Assembly (NCBI RefSeq): GCF_003702705.1
Contig: NZ_QZMN01000010.1
Location: 1-64,000, forward strand
DNA length: 64,000 bases
Reading direction: 5' to 3'
From: Ornithinimicrobium cerasi
GTDB lineage: Bacteria; Actinomycetota; Actinomycetes; Actinomycetales; Dermatophilaceae
Positions 43,480-51,391 of the stretch are shown piece after piece; positions within the stretch are counted from its first letter, which is position 1; every line of letters begins with the position of its first letter. The notes beneath the pieces were generated by a model, which saw nothing but the letters and a program-made list of their open reading frames with translations, did not search any database and was not told the origin of the DNA. Both the position numbers and the translations under genes were made by a program.

Positions 43480-44574
43480 ATGACGTTCGCGCAGCACGAC
43501 GGCACCCGCGCCGCGACCCAGGTCGTCGCCCTCGGCCGACCGGACCGGACCCCCGGCGCTCCGGTCAACGTGCCGGTGACCCTCACCTCCACCTACGTCG
43601 CCGACGGGGAGGTCAGCTACGCCCGGGTCTCCAACCCCACCTGGGAGGCGCTGGAGGAGGTGCTGGGGGCGCTCGAGGGCGGGGTGGCCCGCGTCTTCGC
43701 CTCCGGCCTGGCCGCGGTCGCGGCGGTGGTCGGCACGGTCCCCGCGGCCGGGGTCGTCGTGGTGCCCCGGCACGTCTACAGCGGCACGACCGCCCTGCTC
43801 GCCGAGCGCGTGGGTGCGGGCGCCCTGCAGGTGCGCGCGGTCGACGCGGAGGACGTCGAGGGCATCGTCTCCGCCTGCGAGGGCGCGGACCTGCTCATGC
43901 TCGAGTCGCCCACCAACCCGATGATGGAGCTCACCGACGTCCCGGCGGTGATGCGCGGGCTGCTCGCCCGGTACGGCGCGCGCCGCCCCCTCGTCGTCTG
44001 CGACAACACCTTCGCCACCCCCCTGGGCCAGCAGCCGTTGCGCTGGGGCGTCGACGCGGTGGTGCACTCGGCCACGAAGTACCTCGCCGGCCACTCCGAC
44101 GTGCTCCTCGGCGCGGTCGTCGTCGCGCCCGACCGGGTCGCCCTCCAGGAGCGGGTGCACACCTACCGCTCGCTGCACGGCGCCATCCCCGGCCCGATGG
44201 AGGCGTGGCTGGTGCTGCGCGGCATCCGCACCCTCTCGGTCCGGCTCGAGCGCGCGAGCGCGAGCGCCGAGGTGCTCGTCGGCCGGCTCGAGGAGCACCC
44301 GGCCGTCCAGCACGTGCGCTACCCGGGGTTCGGGGCGATGATCTCGGTCGAGGTGGACGGCGGCGCCGCCGCCGCCGAGGCCGTCTGCGCGGCGGCCCGG
44401 CTCTGGACCCACTCCACCAGCCTCGGCGGCGTGGAGTCCCAGCTCGAACGGCGCCGGAGGCACGCCCCCGAGGCCGGGACCGTCCCGGACAACCTCATCC
44501 GTCTCTCGGTCGGCGTGGAGGACGTCGAGGACCTCTGGGCCGACCTCGAGGAGGCCCTCCGGGCCGCGGGGTGA
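43480..44574 (+). CDS. Cys/Met-metabolism PLP enzyme (cystathionine gamma-synthase/lyase family)
   Basis: 364 residues. The PLP lysine lies in VVHSATKYLAGHSD, the family signature. VFASGLAAVAAVV, YSGTTALL and LESPTNPMMELTDV are cofactor- and substrate-site motifs; DNTFATP places the aspartate pairing with the pyridine nitrogen. SLGGVESQLERRRRHAPEAG differs from the usual GGVESLIEHP, so the specificity may be unusual among gamma-synthases, gamma-lyases and beta-lyases. No met or cys biosynthesis gene adjoins it. CAGCGT is 6 nt before the ATG, a possible leaderless -10. Confidence 0.85.
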   Translation: MTFAQHDGTRAATQVVALGRPDRTPGAPVNVPVTLTSTYVADGEVSYARVSNPTWEALEEVLGALEGGVARVFASGLAAVAAVVGTVPAAGVVVVPRHVYSGTTALLAERVGAGALQVRAVDAEDVEGIVSACEGADLLMLESPTNPMMELTDVPAVMRGLLARYGARRPLVVCDNTFATPLGQQPLRWGVDAVVHSATKYLAGHSDVLLGAVVVAPDRVALQERVHTYRSLHGAIPGPMEAWLVLRGIRTLSVRLERASASAEVLVGRLEEHPAVQHVRYPGFGAMISVEVDGGAAAAEAVCAAARLWTHSTSLGGVESQLERRRRHAPEAGTVPDNLIRLSVGVEDVEDLWADLEEALRAAG

Positions 44575-44608
44575 GAGGGGTCCGGGTCGTGGGGCAGCAG
44601 CCCTCGCG

Positions 44609-45346
44609 CTACCCGACGCGCGTGTAGCCGTAGAGGTCGGTCTGCCGCTCGTTGACCCACACGGCCTTGCCGCCGTCCGGGTCGGCGACGTGGAGGGTCC
44701 GGCTGTAGGTCTCGTCGATGAGCGTGGCCGGGACGCCCGCCGCGGTGAGCAGGCGGAGCGCGTCCTCCACGTCACCGTCCCACTCGAAGGCCAGCTCGGT
44801 GCCGACCTGGTCGGCGACGTGCACGGCCAGCAGCCCGCCGCCGTCGCAGCGCAGGTCGGTCCACCCGCCGTCCTGGCCGACGATGCGCCGCCGCGCGCCC
44901 AGGCCCTCCAGCACGGCGAGCGGCACGGAGGCGTCCGGTCCGTACCAGATCGGCAGCACCACCAGCCGGCCGTCCCGGGCCCGCCCTGCCCCCGGCGTCG
45001 GGGCGTCCAGGGTGACCTCCGTGCCGTCGGCAGCACGGACGACCCCGGCGGTGCCGTGGTCCGTCTCCTCCAGCGTGATCGGCACCCCGGCGACCGAGGC
45101 GGCCGCGACCGCCTCGGTCAGGGGCTCGGGGGTCTCCAGGGCAAGGGTGGTCAGCCCGGCCGGCTGGTCGGGGTGGTCGGCGTGCAGGGCGAGGCGTCCG
45201 GATCCGAGCTGGAGGACGAGCCACCCCGGCTGCTCGCTGACGAGCACGCCACCGAGGGCCTCCACGATGCGTCGCCACGCGGGGAGGTCCGCGGTGAAGC
45301 GGATGGGGCGGGGGGTCAGGCCGGTCACGGTGTGCGTGGTGCTCAT
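44609..45346 (-). CDS. VOC (glyoxalase/bleomycin-resistance fold) protein, two-domain
   Basis: 245 residues made of two VOC half-modules. The first includes [20 protein letters not shown] and [11 protein letters not shown]; the second [43 protein letters not shown] and [16 protein letters not shown]. Such proteins bind metals or sequester small molecules; no substrate can be assigned. Its ATG overlaps the stop of a small RHH gene (ATGA), so the two form an operon and the RHH protein probably regulates it. Confined to the cytosol, as no signal or membrane segment is present. Confidence 0.8.
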   Translation of the reverse strand: MSTTHTVTGLTPRPIRFTADLPAWRRIVEALGGVLVSEQPGWLVLQLGSGRLALHADHPDQPAGLTTLALETPEPLTEAVAAASVAGVPITLEETDHGTAGVVRAADGTEVTLDAPTPGAGRARDGRLVVLPIWYGPDASVPLAVLEGLGARRRIVGQDGGWTDLRCDGGGLLAVHVADQVGTELAFEWDGDVEDALRLLTAAGVPATLIDETYSRTLHVADPDGGKAVWVNERQTDLYGYTRVG

Positions 45347-45498
45347 GCCGAGGTCTCCTTCGCGGCGGTGTCCAGGTAGTGGCGGAGGGCCCGCTCGACG
45401 AGCGCCGAGAGGCTGACACCCTCGTCGATCCCGCGGTGCTTGACCTCGACGATCAGGTCGCGGGGGAGGTAGACGTTGAACTGGGCCTTGTCCGTCAT
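45343..45498 (-). CDS. Small ribbon-helix-helix (RHH/CopG-like) DNA-binding protein
   Basis: 51 residues: a beta strand ([11 protein letters not shown]) followed by helix-turn-helix ([28 protein letters not shown]), the minimal RHH fold, with the N-terminal strand that enters the DNA groove. No toxin is adjacent; instead the next gene encodes a VOC protein, overlapping by ATGA. The start ATG at 45498 has no ribosome site; TAGCAT lies at -12 to -7, so the mRNA is probably leaderless. Three CTAG boxes with 8-bp period overlie that promoter, fitting autoregulation by a pair of RHH dimers. Confidence 0.78.
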   Translation of the reverse strand: MTDKAQFNVYLPRDLIVEVKHRGIDEGVSLSALVERALRHYLDTAAKETSA

Positions 45499-45499
45499 T

Positions 45500-45519
45500 C
45501 TAGAATGCTAGTAACCTAG
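45500..45519 (-). promoter_or_regulatory. Triple CTAG operator with 8-bp period over a leaderless promoter
   Basis: CTAG at 45500-45503, 45508-45511 and 45516-45519 are separated by exactly 4 bp each. attctagaat (45497-45506) is itself a perfect palindrome. The predicted -10 TAGCAT (45505-45510, minus strand) is inside the array and the RHH start codon 2 bp away. CTAG is scarce in GC-rich genomes, so three in 20 bp is striking. RHH dimers bind such short tandem palindromes cooperatively. Confidence 0.6.
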
Positions 45520-45559
45520 TGCGCGGACCGCAAGGGGGGCGACAGCGGGGCCCGGCCGC

Positions 45560-45565
45560 TAGGTT
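45560..45565 (+). promoter_or_regulatory. Predicted -10 element for a leaderless YciI-like gene
   Basis: TAGGTT lies 7 nt before ATG 45573, with no Shine-Dalgarno sequence. The RHH operator lies 40 bp upstream, so the regulator could also affect this gene. Confidence 0.5.
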
Positions 45566-45572
45566 GACCCGC

Positions 45573-45887
45573 ATGAGCCTCTACGCCGTGCACTACAGCT
45601 ACTCCGACGACACCGCGGCGCGGGACGAGCACCGCACCGCGCACCGCGAGTTCCTCGCCACGCTCGCCGCCGACGGGGTCGTGCTGATCTCCGGGCCCTA
45701 CGCCGCCGTCGACGAGGCGCCCGACGCCGCCCTCCTCGTGCTGCGCGGCGACAGCGCGGCCGAGCTTGCCGAGCTGCTCCGCGAGGACCCGTTCCAGCAG
45801 CAGGGTCTCGTCGAGCAGGTCGCCGTGCGTGAGTGGACCCCCGTCCTCGGCGCCTGGCTCGAGGGTCCCCTCTCCGGCGAGGTATGA
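45573..45887 (+). CDS. YciI-like (DGPF-domain-related) protein
   Basis: 104 residues in the YciI ferredoxin-like fold: SLYAVHYSYSDD, a helix RTAHREFLATLAADGVVLISGPYA, then DPFQQQGLVEQVAVREWTPVLG. The aspartate-proline of DPF is the conserved part of the putative active site. Role unknown; characterised relatives act on small aromatic compounds or bind them. It starts at ATG 45573 behind a leaderless -10. It is transcribed away from the RHH/VOC operon and ends 8 bp before the stop of the facing flavoprotein gene. Confidence 0.8.
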   Translation: MSLYAVHYSYSDDTAARDEHRTAHREFLATLAADGVVLISGPYAAVDEAPDAALLVLRGDSAAELAELLREDPFQQQGLVEQVAVREWTPVLGAWLEGPLSGEV

Positions 45888-45895
45888 CGTGCTCG

Positions 45896-47173
45896 TCACC
45901 GCACCATCCCCGCCGCCGCGCGGGGGCGTCCGCCGACGGTGAGCGCGGCCAGGTCGGCCACGACGGCGGCCGCCCGACGGCGGGAGGGCATGAAGCGCAG
46001 GAAGAAGGCCATCCGCATGGTCCACGCCAGCTGACCCGTGAGCTCCACGCCGTAGAGGTCACCGACCGAGCGGCCGAGCCCGAAGGAGGCGGCCTGCCCC
46101 AGCCCTTGGTAGCCGAAGGGCCGGGTCGGTCGCCCCTGCAGGGCGCGGGCGAGGTTGCGACCCAGGTGCGCGCCGCCCTTGATGGCCCAGAGCGCGTTGG
46201 CCGGGACGGGGTCGCCCGTCCTGGGGTGCAGCACCCGCGCGGCGTCGCCGGCGGACCAGAGGCCGTCGCCCACCGACAGGTCTGACCGGGTCACCAGGCG
46301 GCCCCGCCCGTCCCGGGCCAGCGCCTCCAGGCCCGGCAGCTGGACGGGTGCCTGGCCGATCGTCGCCAGGACGGTCCCCGGCACCGTGACGAGCTGACCC
46401 GCCTGTGCCCCCGACCCCATCCGCAGCACCGCCCCGTCCTGGGTGACCTCCCACAGCCGGGTGGACAGGAGCACCCTCACCCCGAGGCGCTCCAGCTCGT
46501 GCTCGGACCGCTCGGCGAGGCGGGGGTGGCGCTGCCGCAGCTCCGGCAGCAGCTGCTCGCCGCTGTGGACCAGCAGCACCTCCAACCGGCCGCGTCCCCG
46601 GTCCGCGACGGCCGCCGCCAGCTCCGCACCCGCGACGCCCCCGCCCGCGACCACCACCCGGTGCCGGTCCCCGGTGACGTCCGCGCCCGCGTCCCCCACG
46701 TCATACCGGACGGGTGCGCCCTGCCGGAGGAGCTGGTCGAGGTGACCCAGGAGCGCCTCGATCTCCCCGGGCCCGCGGAGGGTGAGCCCGTGCCCGGCGA
46801 GCCCGGGGACCGTGCCGACCGGCTCCCGGCCGCCGGTGCCGACGACCAGCTGGTCGTAGGTGAGCTCCTCGGCACTCTCCGAGCCGACCCTGCGCACGGT
46901 GACGGTCCGGGCGAGCGGGTCGACGTGCGTGACGGTGCCGTGGACCACGGTGGCGAGCGGGCAGGCCTCGGCGAGCGGCGTGCGGGTCCGCTCGAACGGC
47001 AGGATGCCGGCCACCACCTCCCCGGTGAGGCCGTGGAAGCTGTGGCAGTCGTCGGCGCTGATCACGACGACCTCGACGTCGCCGCGGCGGACCCGGCTGC
47101 CGAGCCGCCGGACGAGCTCGGCGCAGGCGTGGAGGGTGACGTAGCCACCGCCCACCAGGACCACCCTGGTCAT
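45896..47173 (-). CDS. FAD-dependent oxidoreductase (type II NADH dehydrogenase-like)
   Basis: 425 residues starting MTRVVLVGGGYVTLHAC, an FAD Rossmann fold lacking the exact GxGxxG. VVVAGGGVAGAELAAAVAD (about 175-193) is the NADH-binding fold, and GDGLWSAGDAARV the second FAD motif. The C-terminus (TGQLAWTMRMAFFLRFMPSRRR) is amphipathic, as in membrane-associated NDH-2 enzymes. It may reoxidise NADH with a quinone or serve the overlapping upstream gene. ATG 47173 overlaps the stop of the acyl-ACP-reductase-like gene, implying coupled translation. Confidence 0.82.
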   Translation of the reverse strand: MTRVVLVGGGYVTLHACAELVRRLGSRVRRGDVEVVVISADDCHSFHGLTGEVVAGILPFERTRTPLAEACPLATVVHGTVTHVDPLARTVTVRRVGSESAEELTYDQLVVGTGGREPVGTVPGLAGHGLTLRGPGEIEALLGHLDQLLRQGAPVRYDVGDAGADVTGDRHRVVVAGGGVAGAELAAAVADRGRGRLEVLLVHSGEQLLPELRQRHPRLAERSEHELERLGVRVLLSTRLWEVTQDGAVLRMGSGAQAGQLVTVPGTVLATIGQAPVQLPGLEALARDGRGRLVTRSDLSVGDGLWSAGDAARVLHPRTGDPVPANALWAIKGGAHLGRNLARALQGRPTRPFGYQGLGQAASFGLGRSVGDLYGVELTGQLAWTMRMAFFLRFMPSRRRAAAVVADLAALTVGGRPRAAAGMVR

Positions 47174-48246
47174 CGGAGGACCCCGACCGGGAGCGGGCGG
47201 CCGAACGACGTCGGCGCGGCCGGTGCGAACCCGAGGTGCGCGAGGCCCGCGGCGAGGTCGCGCATGCCGTCCACCTGCTCCAGCGTGGGGACGCCGAGGC
47301 AGAAGTGCCCGTCGTGACCGGACAGCGCGAGCAGCGCGGTCTCGGCGAAGCACGCGTAGGCACGCCCGTCCGGCAGGCCGATGTCCCCGCCGCGGAGACG
47401 CAGGCTGGGGAGGTCGACGACCCCGCCGTCGATGACCGTCACGTCCGGGCGGAGCTCGAGCAGCGCGGGGGAGGTGTTGCGCGGCTGGGTGGCGTCGAGG
47501 ACGACCGCGCCGGGGGCCAGGTGCTCGGGGCCGATGATCGCGTCGGCCGAGGCGGTGAGCAGCACGACCAGGTCGGCGTCGGCCACGGCGCGGAGGTCGA
47601 TCGTCGCGGTGGTGGGCACCTGCCGACCGAGGCGGTCGGCCAGCGCGTCGAGCCGGGGTCGGGAGCGGGCGACCAGGGTGAGCCGGTCCACCGCCCGGTC
47701 GCGGGCGAGCAGCGCGGAGACCGCCCCGCCCACGCTGCCGGTGGCGCCGACGACGGCGACGTGACGGCCCGCGGCGGAGCGCAGGACGCCGTCGAGCAGC
47801 TCGCGGGCCTGGGCGTCGACAGTGGCGGCGGTGAACGCGTTGCCGTTGGTGACCCCGATGTCGGCGCGCCCGCGCAGGGCCACGCCGCCCCCGGTCACCG
47901 TGGCGGTCAGCGCGCCCAGGCCCACCGTGGCGGCCCCCAGCCGGACCGCGCGGTCCACGGCCTGCCCGACCCGGCGGCGACCCTCGGCCGGGAGGCCGAG
48001 CAGGTGCCTGGCCCCGAAGGGGACGAGCACCACGTGGCCCAGGACCGAGCCGGCGATCTCCACCGAGGCCATCGTCACCGGCGGCAGCGGCAGCCGGCGC
48101 AGCGCGAGGTCGTAGAGGCCCTCCGGCCCCGCCCCCAGCGGCCGCCACACGCGGCCCAGGTCGTCGGCCAGGCGGGCCCGCGGGTGGACCAGGAAGGCGA
48201 AGCTGCGGGCCTGGCCAGGCAGTCCGGCCACGGTGTCGGTGCTCAT
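47170..48246 (-). CDS. Long-chain acyl-ACP reductase-like (AAR-like) oxidoreductase
   Basis: 358 residues. The pattern matches cyanobacterial acyl-ACP reductase: an N-terminal FLVHPRARLADD region, GLGALTATVTGGG, VTNGNAFTA (131-140), the NADPH motif VGATGSVGGAV (166-176), VIDGGVVDLPS, and RAYACFAETALLALSG with C299 where AAR has its acyl-thioester cysteine (ACFAEA). In cyanobacteria the product is a fatty aldehyde. That function is proposed here from motifs recalled for the family, not from an alignment. Shikimate-dehydrogenase-like relatives are the main alternative. No aldehyde-deformylating oxygenase is nearby. It overlaps the flavoprotein gene and lies 86 bp after arcC. Confidence 0.62.
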   Translation of the reverse strand: MSTDTVAGLPGQARSFAFLVHPRARLADDLGRVWRPLGAGPEGLYDLALRRLPLPPVTMASVEIAGSVLGHVVLVPFGARHLLGLPAEGRRRVGQAVDRAVRLGAATVGLGALTATVTGGGVALRGRADIGVTNGNAFTAATVDAQARELLDGVLRSAAGRHVAVVGATGSVGGAVSALLARDRAVDRLTLVARSRPRLDALADRLGRQVPTTATIDLRAVADADLVVLLTASADAIIGPEHLAPGAVVLDATQPRNTSPALLELRPDVTVIDGGVVDLPSLRLRGGDIGLPDGRAYACFAETALLALSGHDGHFCLGVPTLEQVDGMRDLAAGLAHLGFAPAAPTSFGRPLPVGVLR

Positions 48247-48332
48247 GCGGTCCCCTCGAGACGGAGCGTGCGGCGCCGGGTGGCGCTACCCGGTCCAGAG
48301 GGGGGACGGGCGCTCCAGATACGGACGCCGGG

Positions 48333-49256
48333 TCAGGGGTCGAGCGTCACGAACGTCCCGGCGGAGCCGTCCAGCAGCGCCGTCGCCTCGTCGAGGTTGC
48401 CGATGGCGGCGGCGACCCGCCGCTGCTGCCCGCTCACCTCGACGAAACGGCACACCGCCTCGACCTTGGGCCCCATCGACCCGGCGGGCAGGTCGAGGGC
48501 CCGCAGCCTCGCGGGCGTGGTCCGCCGCACCGGCCGCGCGTCGGGGGTCCCGAAGCCCTCCATCACGGCGGCCACGTCGGTGAGCACGAGCAGCCGGTCC
48601 GCCCGGAGGCGGTGGGCGAGCAGGGCGGCGGACAGGTCCTTGTCGATCACGGCCTCGACACCCTGCAGGTCACCGGTGCCGGTGCGCACCACCGGGACCC
48701 CGCCGCCCCCGGCGCAGACGACGATGACCGACTCGTCGAGGAGGTGGTCGATCAGCCGCGTCTCGATGATCTCCCGTGGCCGGGGGGAGGGGACGACCCG
48801 TCGCCAGTGCTCGCCGTCCCGCCGCACGTGCCAGCCGTGCCGCGTCGCCAGGTCCCGCGCCGTGCGCTCGTCGTAGACCTCACCGACGAACTTGGTGGGG
48901 TTCTCGAACGCGGGGTCGTCGGCGTCGACCAGCGTCTGGTTGAGCACCGCCGCGAACTGCCGGTACGGCCGCTCGTTGCCGATCGCCTGCAGGATCCAGT
49001 AGCCGATCAGCCCCTGGGTCATCGCCCCGAGCGCGTCGAAGGGGTACGGCTGCGACAGGCGGGCGTCGGCCGCGCTCTCCATCGCCAGGACCCCGACCTG
49101 CGGGCCGTTGCCATGCGTCAGGACCACCTCGTGGTCGTCGGTGAGCGGTGCGAGCGCACGCATCGCCCGGCGGATGTTCTCCACCTGGGCGGCGGCGTCC
49201 GGCACCTGCCCGCGCTGCAGCAGCGCATTGCCCCCGAGCGCGACCACGATCCTCAT
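48333..49256 (-). CDS. arcC: Carbamate kinase
   Basis: 307 residues starting MRIVVALGGNALLQRG, the family signature. LTHGNGPQVGVLA, GAMTQGLIGYWILQA, VCAGGGGVPVV and LLVLTDVAAVMEGFGTP are intact ATP- and carbamoyl-phosphate-site motifs. It makes ATP from carbamoyl phosphate in arginine, agmatine or purine breakdown. No arcA, arcB or allantoin gene is nearby, so its substrate supply is unknown. ATG 49256 is chosen because the protein begins with the family motif; the open frame runs on upstream without a family-like sequence. Divergent from the VTT membrane protein. Confidence 0.92.
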   Translation of the reverse strand: MRIVVALGGNALLQRGQVPDAAAQVENIRRAMRALAPLTDDHEVVLTHGNGPQVGVLAMESAADARLSQPYPFDALGAMTQGLIGYWILQAIGNERPYRQFAAVLNQTLVDADDPAFENPTKFVGEVYDERTARDLATRHGWHVRRDGEHWRRVVPSPRPREIIETRLIDHLLDESVIVVCAGGGGVPVVRTGTGDLQGVEAVIDKDLSAALLAHRLRADRLLVLTDVAAVMEGFGTPDARPVRRTTPARLRALDLPAGSMGPKVEAVCRFVEVSGQQRRVAAAIGNLDEATALLDGSAGTFVTLDP

Positions 49257-49292
49257 GACCTGGGAGTATGCCCGGTCTGGCAAACTGGAGGG

Positions 49293-49859
49293 GTGTCCTC
49301 CTACCCGTTCGCGGTCGCCTTCGCGGTGCTCTGGTGCGCCGCGATGGCCCGTGGGCAGGCGACGTACTGGATCGCGCGCACGGTCACCGAGCAGACGCTG
49401 CGGCGCACCTCCCCCGGAGCCGGCTGGCGCGCCCGGGTGCACCAGTGGCTCTCGAGCGACGCGATGGACCGCGGCCGCGGTGCGATCGAGCGCTGCGGCC
49501 TGGGTGCCGTGCCGCTGGCCTACCTGACCGTCGGCGTCCAGACCGTGATCCTCGCCTCCGCCGGGGTGCTGCGGATGCGCTGGCTGCGCTTCACCCTGGC
49601 GCAGTCGCTGGGCGCGATCCTCTGGGCCACGATCTACTCCACCGTCGGGTTCGCCGTCTGGGCCACCTTCTTCCGGGCCGCCCTCGCCGGCGGCCCGTGG
49701 CTGGTCGGCACCGGAGCCGTCGCCCTCACCCTCGTCGTGGCGCTCGCCCACCGGGGGTATGTCGTGCACCGTCGCCGCGCGCACGCGGCATACCCGACCC
49801 CCGGGTCAGCAGCTGCCGCCCGCGGTGCGGTCACCCCCGCGGGACCTTCATCACGCTAG
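49293..49859 (+). CDS. DedA/VTT-domain membrane protein
   Basis: 188 residues with about four hydrophobic segments. VPLAYLTVGVQTVILASAGVLRMRWLRFTLAQSLGAILWATIYSTVG matches the VTT core of DedA proteins, with a basic loop between the segments (RMRWLRF). DedA proteins are thought to flip phospholipids or undecaprenyl phosphate. It is shorter than usual at its N-terminus. The C-terminal 35 residues are basic and disordered. The start GTG has CAAACT 6 nt upstream and GGAGGG directly touching it, too close for a ribosome site, so it may be leaderless. Confidence 0.72.
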   Translation: MSSYPFAVAFAVLWCAAMARGQATYWIARTVTEQTLRRTSPGAGWRARVHQWLSSDAMDRGRGAIERCGLGAVPLAYLTVGVQTVILASAGVLRMRWLRFTLAQSLGAILWATIYSTVGFAVWATFFRAALAGGPWLVGTGAVALTLVVALAHRGYVVHRRRAHAAYPTPGSAAAARGAVTPAGPSSR

Positions 49860-49906
49860 AGGGTGATGCAGCTCCCGGGAGGGTGACCACACCCGGTTCC
49901 TGACGC

Positions 49907-50743
49907 TCACCGGGCGCCCGCTCCCACCAGCTCGCGCTGCTGCTCGATGACGTCGATCATGTACTCCGCCTCGTAGGCCCCCTGCACCACCGTGGTGTTG
50001 ACCAGGAAGGTCGGCGTCGAGGTCACCCCGATCGCGCGCGCCTCCTCGGTGTCCGCCCGGACGAGGGCGTGCAGCCGCTCGTCGTCCAGGGCGGTCCCGA
50101 AGGCCTCGAGGTCGGCCACCCCCACCTGCTCGGCCATCGCGACCAGGTCCTCCCGGGCCAGCTCGGCCTGCCCGTCCACGGAGCGCTCGAAGAGGGCGGT
50201 CCGGTAGGCCGCGAGCACCCCCTGCTCCGCCGCCGCGCGCGCCGCCACGGCCGCCAGCTGCGAGGGCTCCTCGAAGAGCACGAGGTCGCGGAACTCGATG
50301 CGCAGGGTCCCGTCCTCGACGAGCGGCAGGAGGTCCGGACGCTCCTCGAGATGGAACCGGGCGCAGTAGGGGCACCGGTAGTCGGCGTACTCGATCATGA
50401 CGACCGGGGCGTCGACCTCGCCCTCGGCCAGCGGGTCGTCGGCGTCCCGGAGCTGCAGGTCCAGGAGGAGCTGCTGCACCTCCGGCGGGGGCGTGGGGGC
50501 CGCCTCCGGCGACCCGGCGGCGTCGTCGCCGGGCGCCTCGGCCGGAGGGCCGGCCGAGGACGGCGCACCGCTGCCCGCGCCCGACCCGTCGTCGCGGTCC
50601 GCACCCGTCGCCAGCCACGCGATGAACCCGATGACGAGCGCCACGACGACGGCTGCCACGGCCCACGCGATGCTCTGCGCCCGGCTGTCGCCAGCCGGTG
50701 CCGACGATGCCGCCGGGGTCAGGGGGTCCTCGGTCGTGCTCAC
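49907..50743 (-). CDS. Membrane-anchored DsbA-family thioredoxin-like protein
   Basis: 278 residues from GTG 50743. A membrane segment at about 25-47 anchors the protein, followed by a Gly/Ser/Ala/Pro linker to about residue 88. The thioredoxin fold begins at VVMIEYADYRCPYC, whose CPYC at 124-127 is the redox-active pair, with FRDLVLFEE and the cis-proline loop TSTPTFLVN. It probably forms or isomerises disulfides outside the membrane. The protein lies beside unrelated genes; no DsbB or VKOR is next to it. Confidence 0.88.
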   Translation of the reverse strand: MSTTEDPLTPAASSAPAGDSRAQSIAWAVAAVVVALVIGFIAWLATGADRDDGSGAGSGAPSSAGPPAEAPGDDAAGSPEAAPTPPPEVQQLLLDLQLRDADDPLAEGEVDAPVVMIEYADYRCPYCARFHLEERPDLLPLVEDGTLRIEFRDLVLFEEPSQLAAVAARAAAEQGVLAAYRTALFERSVDGQAELAREDLVAMAEQVGVADLEAFGTALDDERLHALVRADTEEARAIGVTSTPTFLVNTTVVQGAYEAEYMIDVIEQQRELVGAGAR

Positions 50744-50780
50744 CGGCTCAGCCTCGCACGGGCGGGCCGCGGGGCAGCCC

Positions 50781-51371
50781 TCAGGGCTGCGGCGGTCCCC
50801 CGAGTCGCCAGCCGTGCCGCACCTCGTAGCGGGGCGTGCCGCCCGGCCCCTGACCGAGGTAGGAGGCGACGAGCGCCACCTCGTCCGCCACCCAGGCCGG
50901 GGTCCGGAGCGTGTCGAGCGCCTGGACGACCGGCCCGGCGGGGCGTGGCCGTCCCCGGGCGCGGGCCAGCGTGACGTGGGGGCTGAACCTCGTCGCGTCC
51001 ACCCGTCCCCCGGCGTGGTTGGCCACCCCCCGCAGGCCCCTGGCCCACGACGCCAGGGTGCCCTCCCGCCCGAGCTCGTCCACGCCGGCCCAGAGCACGC
51101 GCGCGGCACCGGGGGAGGGGAACGCCCCGGCCCCGCCCAGGGCCAGGGCCACGGGGGTATGCCGTGCCGCCCATACCTCCCCGTCCGCCACCAGCTGCTC
51201 CTCGCGCCACTCCTCCAGCTCGGGGAGGAAGGCGAGCGTCAGGTGCAGGTGCTCAGACCTCGTCCAGCGCCAGTCTCCCCCGGCAGCCAGCGCGTCCCGG
51301 CGAGGCTCCAGGAAGCTCTCGAGGGACTCCACCACCTCCAGCGGCGGGACGACGGCGAGAAAGGCACGCAT
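50781..51371 (-). CDS. thpR: RNA 2',3'-cyclic phosphodiesterase (2'-5' RNA ligase family)
   Basis: 196 residues of the 2H phosphoesterase fold. The two histidine motifs are HLTL (43-46) and HVTL (132-135), the defining HxTx pair. The protein begins RAFLAVVPPLEVVESL, standard for ThpR. It hydrolyses 2',3'-cyclic phosphates in RNA in vitro; its role in the cell is not established. It is located 37 bp upstream of the DsbA-like gene on the same strand and 20 bp downstream of the metallophosphoesterase gene, so the three may be one transcript. Confidence 0.9.
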   Translation of the reverse strand: MRAFLAVVPPLEVVESLESFLEPRRDALAAGGDWRWTRSEHLHLTLAFLPELEEWREEQLVADGEVWAARHTPVALALGGAGAFPSPGAARVLWAGVDELGREGTLASWARGLRGVANHAGGRVDATRFSPHVTLARARGRPRPAGPVVQALDTLRTPAWVADEVALVASYLGQGPGGTPRYEVRHGWRLGGPPQP

Positions 51372-51391
51372 GGGGCCATTGTCCCGGCGTC

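Noticed and set aside
45343-45498. Type II toxin-antitoxin system with the RHH protein as antitoxin
   Set aside because: The coupled gene encodes a 245-residue two-domain VOC protein, not a small ParE/RelE- or PIN-like toxin.
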